From: Sulfurimonas sp.
GTDB taxonomy: Bacteria; Campylobacterota; Campylobacteria; Campylobacterales; Sulfurimonadaceae
DNA length: 11,488 nt
Assembly: GCA_015487435.1 (NCBI GenBank)
Contig: WFPU01000182.1
Location: 1 to 11,488 of the forward strand
Direction of reading: 5' to 3'
The notes beneath the pieces were generated by a model, which saw only the letters and a list, made by a program, of their open reading frames with translations, was not told the origin of the DNA and made no database searches. Position numbers and translations under genes: made by a program. Position 1 is the stretch's first letter. Every line of letters starts with the position of its first letter. Shown piece by piece: positions 7,616 through 11,488 of this stretch.

Positions 7616-7867
7616 TTAAGCTTGTCTGTGGCGAGTTATCGCCGCAGTAATTGCAGCAATGATTTTTTTATTATCTTTATTATTTTTATTAGCACTAGCT
7701 GTTGGTGCATTTGTAATCACATTACCAGCTTGCGGTTCTGGGAAGTACTTATGGATAATTATCGACATCAAATTAATCATCAATATCAATATAACTAAAA
7801 ATGCAAAAACTGTTGCCATCCCTAGTCCCATAAATTTAAATCCCTCAAGTATGAGGTTAGTTTCCAT
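7616..7867 (-). CDS. oadG: Oxaloacetate decarboxylase gamma subunit
   Basis: An 83-residue protein with one membrane helix (about 12-38, FMGLGMATVFAFLVILILMIN) and a polar cytoplasmic tail rich in Asn and Lys ending in ITRHRQA. This matches the small OadG subunit, which anchors and assembles OadA on OadB and in Klebsiella binds Zn2+ through C-terminal residues; only one His remains near the end here. OadG-like proteins are weakly conserved, and the assignment leans on position as first gene of the oad operon plus the MGLGM..VF helix motif. AAAGGTG precedes the ATG. It is 8 bases from oadA, so all three genes should be co-transcribed from a promoter in the 7868-8021 gap. Confidence 0.88.
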   Translation of the reverse strand: METNLILEGFKFMGLGMATVFAFLVILILMINLMSIIIHKYFPEPQAGNVITNAPTASANKNNKDNKKIIAAITAAITRHRQA

Positions 7868-7906
7868 AAATTCACCTTTAATTCATATAGTATATATTTT
7901 CACGCA

Positions 7907-7912
7907 ATTATA
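7907..7912 (-). promoter_or_regulatory. Candidate -10 of the oadGAB operon
   Basis: A perfect TATAAT on the minus strand, about 39 bases before the oadG start codon, with AAAGGTG between. No well-spaced -35 was found. A second, weaker TATACT at 7889-7894 is closer to the ATG and could be an alternative. This is the only gap before the operon on this strand. Confidence 0.45.
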
Positions 7913-7986
7913 TAATAAAGATGTTTAAAAACAGTTTTGACAAATAATTTGAATTTTAAAATGACTAAGTTGTTACTTTTTGATTA

Positions 7987-7992
7987 TATAAT
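7987..7992 (+). promoter_or_regulatory. Candidate -10 of the DUF3817 gene
   Basis: TATAAT preceded by a T-rich run (CTTTTTGATTA), placed 29 bases before the ATG at 8022. It is divergent from the oad promoter, in a 154-base shared gap that otherwise holds only AT-rich sequence with no clear operator. Confidence 0.45.
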
Positions 7993-8021
7993 GCACTAAA
8001 ATTTAAAACTTGGATAAAAAT

Positions 8022-8312
8022 ATGTTAAAAAAAAATGTTAATAAATTTGGACTTATAAACACAATTGAGGGATATTCATATATATTATTGGTTTTTATTG
8101 CGATGCCAATGAAGTACCTACTTGAAATTCCATTAGCTGTTAAAGTTGTTGGTATGATTCATGGAATATTGTTTATTATATTTTGCTTGCTCTTATTACT
8201 AGCTTGGAATGAAGCAAAGTGGTCACATAAAGAAAATGCTATATTTTTTATAGCTTCATTAATACCATTTGGAACTTTTTTTACAAAAAGTAAAATTAAA
8301 ACTTATGAATAA
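8022..8312 (+). CDS. Small DUF3817-family integral membrane protein
   Basis: A 96-residue protein with two to three hydrophobic segments. It matches the recalled DUF3817 pattern: an N-terminal EGYSYILL segment (from Glu16), MPMKYL (about 29-33), VVGMIHGILF (about 42-51, His47) and a closing ASLIPFGTFF (about 78-87). The function of this family is not established; it is found in many bacteria as a lone small membrane protein. An in-frame TTG at 8010 would add four residues, but the ATG at 8022 is preferred because GGAT lies six bases before it and nothing suitable precedes the TTG. Probably monocistronic or read together with the next gene, 54 bases downstream, which also seems to have its own promoter. 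Confidence 0.82.
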   Translation: MLKKNVNKFGLINTIEGYSYILLVFIAMPMKYLLEIPLAVKVVGMIHGILFIIFCLLLLLAWNEAKWSHKENAIFFIASLIPFGTFFTKSKIKTYE

Positions 8313-8328
8313 AAAAGTTTAAATTTGC

Positions 8329-8334
8329 TAAAAT
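8329..8334 (+). promoter_or_regulatory. Candidate extended -10 of the 8367 gene
   Basis: TTTGC followed by TAAAAT forms a TGn-extended -10, 32 bases before the ATG at 8367 and 16 bases after the DUF3817 stop. It shares the TTTGCTA core with the cheV promoter. A second TATAAT at 8343-8348 is too near the ribosome site to be the better choice. Confidence 0.4.
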
Positions 8335-8366
8335 TATCAATATATAATAAATAGGGGTGTTTTTTT

Positions 8367-8669
8367 ATGATTGCTGGAATGTTTGAACAAGAGTTTGTTG
8401 CATATATGATTTTTGGGTTAATTTTGAACTTTTTATTTTCCATACTCTTTGGTCTTTATTTAACAAAAAATATTGGTCTCAAAGAGATGATGGAATCAAA
8501 GGGTGAAAAGCAACAATCTATACTAGTAAGTCTAAGCCTATTTATACCATTTGCAAAAATGGCAATAACACTTTATAGAGTGGTAATTTTACAAATTTTC
8601 TTTTTAAATAAAGGCTATTCTCATAAAGAATTTTGGATGTACATCACTCACGCTCAAAAACAAAACTAA
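8367..8669 (+). CDS. Hypothetical two-helix membrane protein
   Basis: A 100-residue protein I do not recognise. It has a strongly hydrophobic helix at about residues 9-32, a polar charged loop (33-50, TKNIGLKEMMESKGEKQQ) and a second hydrophobic region at about 51-80 containing a Pro (FIPFAK) and Arg71 within the membrane stretch. A short polar C-terminus rich in His, Lys and Gln follows. AGGGGTG lies 8 bases upstream of the ATG, a strong ribosome site, so the start is secure. The neighbours are other small membrane proteins, giving no functional clue. Inner-membrane location is inferred; no enzyme motif is visible. Confidence 0.75.
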   Translation: MIAGMFEQEFVAYMIFGLILNFLFSILFGLYLTKNIGLKEMMESKGEKQQSILVSLSLFIPFAKMAITLYRVVILQIFFLNKGYSHKEFWMYITHAQKQN

Positions 8670-8696
8670 TCTTTATTCATTTGATATTTATAATGA

Positions 8697-8702
8697 TATA
8701 AT
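8697..8702 (+). promoter_or_regulatory. Candidate extended -10 giving a possibly leaderless transcript
   Basis: TGA followed by TATAAT is an extended consensus -10 that ends only six bases before the ATG at 8709, so the expected transcription start falls on or next to the start codon. Another TATAAT at 8689-8694 would leave a leader of about eight bases. Confidence 0.4.
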
Positions 8703-8708
8703 AAAGTT

Positions 8709-8873
8709 ATGAAAGATTACAAATTAAAACTGATACTTAGTATATTAGCTGGTGTTGTATTTTCCTTTATGTTTATATTATTAGCGTTTGCATTGCCTGT
8801 TGAAAAAAAACAAACAGTATTAAAAGCAAATAAAAATATGCTCGAAAAAATTTCTGGTGGTTTGAAAAAATAA
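8709..8873 (+). CDS. 54-residue single-helix membrane protein
   Basis: An ORF of 54 codons that is easily missed because of its size. The product has a short Lys-rich N-terminus (MKDYKLK), one hydrophobic helix (about 8-30, ending in FALP), and a Lys-rich tail (about 32-54, ending SGGLKK). This is a typical small bitopic membrane protein. There is no proper ribosome site: only AAAG two bases before the ATG, while a consensus -10 sits immediately upstream, so the mRNA may be leaderless. Alternatively it is translated from read-through of the gene ending 39 bases upstream. The stop falls one base from the stop of the convergent Hpt-like gene. Function is unknown; sensible amino-acid composition and the tight fit between neighbours support it being real. 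Confidence 0.6.
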   Translation: MKDYKLKLILSILAGVVFSFMFILLAFALPVEKKQTVLKANKNMLEKISGGLKK

Positions 8874-8874
8874 A

Positions 8875-9387
8875 TTAAAGAGTTTTCTTTAATTTTATGA
8901 GAGAAAGAGTATTAAAAGCATACTCTGGATTTAGTTTAAATGCACAAGCTTGTAAAGCTTTTACACAATCTTTTAAGTGATTTAAATCATTATGTTTTGT
9001 CATTAAGTCATTTATTAATATTTGGGCATCTTTTATATGCAAATTTCTAACTACACCTAAATTTTTATGTGCTAAATCATGTAACTCATCAAGTTTAATC
9101 TGCTTATCAACACAATTTTTTTCATAAATACTTGATAATAAATTTTTAAATGTATCGTTTGCTTTAAATATTTGAGTTATATAGTCTTCGATTAATTGAG
9201 AAATTAATTCTTTTTCTAATCCAAGTTCATTTTCTGCTTCACATAAGTCATATTTATAGTTTGAAAGTTCTGAATTTTCAAATCTATTTTTAAATACATC
9301 ATCACATATCTTTTGTGCATACTCTAAGACAATATTTACCTTTTTATCTTTTGAAAGAGCTGAATCAATATTTAATTTATCAAGCAT
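8875..9387 (-). CDS. Hpt-like (histidine phosphotransfer) protein
   Basis: A 170-residue, mostly helical soluble protein without signal peptide or membrane segment. Residues about 52-130 read like an Hpt four-helix domain: ENELGLEKELISQLIEDYI resembles the usual first helix (LGLdeel..eLl..F), then DLAHKNLGVVRNLHI resembles the AHxLKG..xNL phosphorylation helix, with His107 the candidate phospho-site and Gly111 in the conserved +4 place. The canonical Leu-Lys before the Gly is replaced by Asn-Leu. An N-terminal helical part (1-45) and a C-terminal helix (about 135-170) flank the domain. If active it would relay phosphate from a hybrid kinase to a response regulator; no kinase is adjacent. A GGA six or so bases before the ATG is a weak ribosome site. 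The Hpt call is pattern-based; a helical protein of other function is possible. Confidence 0.62.
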   Translation of the reverse strand: MLDKLNIDSALSKDKKVNIVLEYAQKICDDVFKNRFENSELSNYKYDLCEAENELGLEKELISQLIEDYITQIFKANDTFKNLLSSIYEKNCVDKQIKLDELHDLAHKNLGVVRNLHIKDAQILINDLMTKHNDLNHLKDCVKALQACAFKLNPEYAFNTLSLIKLKKTL

Positions 9388-9472
9388 TATGTTCCGTTAA
9401 TTTATTTAATCTTAAGTAAAGTAACATATATAGAATTTTTATCTCATTAAAATTAGATAATAATAATATTTT

Positions 9473-9503
9473 ATATACGAGTGCTACTAAAACACTCATA
9501 TAT
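9473..9503 (-). terminator. Probable htpG terminator hairpin
   Basis: Eleven positions pair around a nine-base loop (9484-9492), with core GAGTG/CACTC. One position is a G.U wobble in the minus-strand RNA but a C/A mismatch on the plus strand, so it is better suited to htpG transcription. It starts 9 bases past the htpG stop. The sequence after it on the minus strand is AT-rich but not a clean U-run. Confidence 0.55.
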
Positions 9504-9512
9504 TTTATATTC

Positions 9513-11405
9513 TTATACAGCTTTAGTAATTATTCTATTTAATCGAGATATAAATTCAGCTGTATTATCTAACTCTCTACCATCAAATAATTTTGCTTGA
9601 TCTAGTAAAACATGAGCAGCATCATCTATTAAGTTTTGATCAGTAGAATCTTTTAGCTTAATTAAAAGCTCATGATTAGGATTTATTTGTAGGATTGGAG
9701 CTGGTACTGGCATACCTGAGTCTTGTCCCATCTGCTTCATCATTTGAGCCATCATATAAGCTTGATCTTCTTTATCTTCTTTTAGTTTAACAGGAGAATC
9801 AACTAAGTCAGACGTAGTCTCAACTGATTTAACCGCTTCACCTAAAGCATTTTTGAACTCTTTTGCAAGACCTTCGTAAGTTTTTGCAATCTCCTCTTCA
9901 GCCTTTTTTTCTTCTTCACTCTCTTCAAATTTAGCATCTTCTACATGTACTAACTTAAAATCTTTGTAATCTGTAACCATTGGAAAAATAATAGTATCTA
10001 CCTCTTCATTTAAAACTAAAACATCGATTCCTTTTGCTTTAAATCTCTCTAATGATGGTGAACTTTTAAGCATAGATAATGAAGCTTTACCGGTGATATA
10101 ATATATCTCTTTTTTCTCTTCATTAATATTTTTAACAAAGTCTTCAATCATAACTTTTTCATCAGAATTAATTGTATTAAACTGCAAAAGTTCTAAGATT
10201 TTTTCACGATTTTCAAAATCATTATAAAGACCCTCTTTTAATACATTTCCAAATTCAGCATAAAAAATATCATATTTTTCTTTATCTTTTTTAGCCATTT
10301 TTGAAAGCTCTGAAAGAACCTTTTTAACAGATGTTTTTTTGATTTTATCCATAATTGGATTTGATTGTAAAATTTCTCGAGATACATTTAAAGGTAAGTC
10401 TTTAGAATCAATAACACCTCGTAAAAATCTTAAATAAGTTGGCATTAACTCTTTTTCATCGTCAGTGATAAATACACGATTGATATATAGTTTGATACCT
10501 GTTTGATAATCAACTCTGTACAGATCCATAGGAGCTTTTGAGGGGATATAAAAAAGTGTAGTATACTCAACTGCACCCTCAGCTTTGTTATGAATCCAAG
10601 CTAATGGTTCTTCAGATGAATGAGCAATAGAGCTATAAAAATCTTTATATTCTTCATCTTTTATATCTTTTTTAGCAATAGTCCAAAGCGCATTTGCTTT
10701 ATTTATTTGCTTATTTTCTATCTCAGTTCTTGATGGCTCAATTTCTTTTCCTTCATCATCAGTAACTGCAGGTATATACTTTTCTTTATCCATAAAAATA
10801 GGAAAAGGTATGTGGTTAGAATATTTTTTAATTACACTATCGATTCTATGTTCTTCTAAAAATTCACTCTCATCATCTTTAAGATGCATAACGATTGTAG
10901 TACCATGACCATCTTGAGTTGTTTTTTCTAACTCAAACGAGCCATCACCCGTACTAGTCCATAGATAAGCCTGCTCTTCACCCGCTTTTTTAGTTGTAAC
11001 TTCTACTTTATCTGCGACCATGAAACAAGCATAAAAACCAACACCAAATTGACCAATAAGATTGGAATCCTCTTTTTGATCACCAGTTAAGTTCTCCAAA
11101 AATGCTTTAGTGCCTGATTTTGCAATAGTACCAAGATTATTCATCAAATCTTCTTCGTTCATACCGATACCAGTATCTTTAATTGTTAAAGTTTTTGCCT
11201 CTTTGTTAACAACTATATCTATGCGAGGTGCAAAAGTTACATCTTTATATTTCTCGTCAGTTAAAACTAACATATTTAGCTTATCCAATGCATCTGAAGC
11301 ATTTGAAATTAACTCACGGATGAAAATCTCTTTGTTTGAATATAGTGAATGAATCATAAGGTGCAGTATTTGATTTGCCTCTGTTTGAAACTGATGTTTT
11401 GCCAT
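9513..11405 (-). CDS. htpG: Molecular chaperone HtpG (bacterial Hsp90)
   Basis: A full-length 630-residue Hsp90, normal for bacterial HtpG. The N-terminal GHKL ATPase domain shows RELISNASDALDKL (Glu31 general base, Asn35 Mg2+ ligand), DTGIGM (Asp77, adenine contact), the lid region with TIAKSGTKAF and GQFGVGFYACF. The middle domain contains the NVSREILQ segment with the catalytic Arg. The C-terminal dimerisation domain (about 520-630) includes MMAQMMKQMGQ and ends in ITKAV. It is a cytosolic ATP-dependent chaperone that remodels client proteins during stress, often with DnaK. The start is supported by AAAAGGAT upstream of the ATG. It stands as a single-gene unit with its own promoter and terminator; no CIRCE or HAIR heat-shock operator is visible in the 83 bases upstream within the window. 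Confidence 0.98.
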   Translation of the reverse strand: MAKHQFQTEANQILHLMIHSLYSNKEIFIRELISNASDALDKLNMLVLTDEKYKDVTFAPRIDIVVNKEAKTLTIKDTGIGMNEEDLMNNLGTIAKSGTKAFLENLTGDQKEDSNLIGQFGVGFYACFMVADKVEVTTKKAGEEQAYLWTSTGDGSFELEKTTQDGHGTTIVMHLKDDESEFLEEHRIDSVIKKYSNHIPFPIFMDKEKYIPAVTDDEGKEIEPSRTEIENKQINKANALWTIAKKDIKDEEYKDFYSSIAHSSEEPLAWIHNKAEGAVEYTTLFYIPSKAPMDLYRVDYQTGIKLYINRVFITDDEKELMPTYLRFLRGVIDSKDLPLNVSREILQSNPIMDKIKKTSVKKVLSELSKMAKKDKEKYDIFYAEFGNVLKEGLYNDFENREKILELLQFNTINSDEKVMIEDFVKNINEEKKEIYYITGKASLSMLKSSPSLERFKAKGIDVLVLNEEVDTIIFPMVTDYKDFKLVHVEDAKFEESEEEKKAEEEIAKTYEGLAKEFKNALGEAVKSVETTSDLVDSPVKLKEDKEDQAYMMAQMMKQMGQDSGMPVPAPILQINPNHELLIKLKDSTDQNLIDDAAHVLLDQAKLFDGRELDNTAEFISRLNRIITKAV

Positions 11406-11448
11406 TTTAAAATCCTTTTATATCTTTTTTAGTTTAATAATTTGTGTA

Positions 11449-11454
11449 ATACTA
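11449..11454 (-). promoter_or_regulatory. Candidate extended -10 of htpG
   Basis: On the minus strand TTTTTTTTGA leads into TAGTAT, a TGn-extended -10 about 43 bases before the htpG ATG. A similar ACTATC-containing element recurs at 11467-11479, which may be a second promoter or part of an operator. Confidence 0.35.
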
Positions 11455-11488
11455 TCAAAAAAAAGTTAATATTACTATCTTTATCAAC

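Noticed and set aside
7659..7928. Plus-strand ORF of 89 codons antisense to oadG.
   Set aside because: Hydrophobicity mirrors the oadG membrane helix read backwards, and it runs through the oad promoter gap.
7937..7962. TTGACA (7937-7942) and TAAAAT (7957-7962) as a plus-strand promoter.
   Set aside because: The spacer is only 14 bases, and the TATAAT at 7987 is better placed for the gene.
8010..8021. TTG at 8010 as the start of the DUF3817 gene.
   Set aside because: No ribosome site precedes it, while GGAT at 8012-8015 is well placed for the ATG at 8022.
9478..9498. GAGTGCTA and CACTC in an inverted repeat with a nine-base spacer, reminiscent of a CIRCE (HrcA) operator near a heat-shock gene.
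   Set aside because: In CIRCE the order is TTAGCACTC, nine bases, GAGTGCTAA; here the arms are in the opposite order and the element lies after htpG, not before it. It fits a terminator hairpin better.
11110..11352. Plus-strand ORF of 80 codons antisense to htpG.
   Set aside because: It lies entirely within the highly conserved HtpG ATPase domain and lacks initiation signals.

Overview
The window looks like an AT-rich chromosomal segment from a Campylobacterota bacterium, most likely a Sulfurimonas-like sulfur or hydrogen oxidiser. The reasons are low GC, tight packing of short genes, TGn-extended -10 promoters with poor -35 boxes, an OadA of the Campylobacter type, a CheV coupling protein, and a short cytoplasmic molybdoenzyme. 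The genus is an inference from recalled protein resemblance and was not searched. No rRNA, tRNA, CRISPR array, transposase, integrase or phage gene was seen, and no gap between genes exceeds about 155 bases.

Left part (1-4361). The 3' end of a membrane-anchored HD-GYP (cyclic-di-GMP phosphodiesterase) gene enters from the left edge. It meets, stop codon on stop codon, a minus-strand pair: a periplasmic HlyD-like adaptor gene followed, with an 8-base overlap, by a cytoplasmic molybdopterin oxidoreductase gene. Divergent from that pair is cheV (CheW plus receiver domain), which belongs to chemotaxis.

Middle (4362-7867). Past an intergenic spot with two hairpins lies a minus-strand operon, oadG-oadA-oadB, with spacings of only 6 to 8 bases. 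It encodes a biotin-dependent, sodium-pumping oxaloacetate decarboxylase. OadA carries the carboxyltransferase and biotin domains, OadB is the membrane Na+ channel/decarboxylase, and OadG is the small anchor. The complex would turn oxaloacetate into pyruvate plus CO2 and export Na+, linking TCA-type carbon flow to ion gradients.

Right part (7868-11488). Divergent from oad are three small plus-strand membrane-protein genes: a DUF3817 protein, an unknown 100-residue two-helix protein, and a 54-residue single-helix protein whose promoter suggests a leaderless mRNA. They end against a minus-strand gene for an Hpt-like (histidine phosphotransfer) protein. Last is htpG (Hsp90) on the minus strand, with a hairpin terminator behind it and its own promoter before it.

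Signalling is a recurrent theme (HD-GYP, CheV, Hpt), but these genes are not in one operon, so a shared pathway is only a possibility. I see no clear evidence of an entirely new defence or mobile system. The best leads are the adaptor-molybdoenzyme pair, the atypical Hpt protein, and the small membrane protein with a possibly leaderless transcript.
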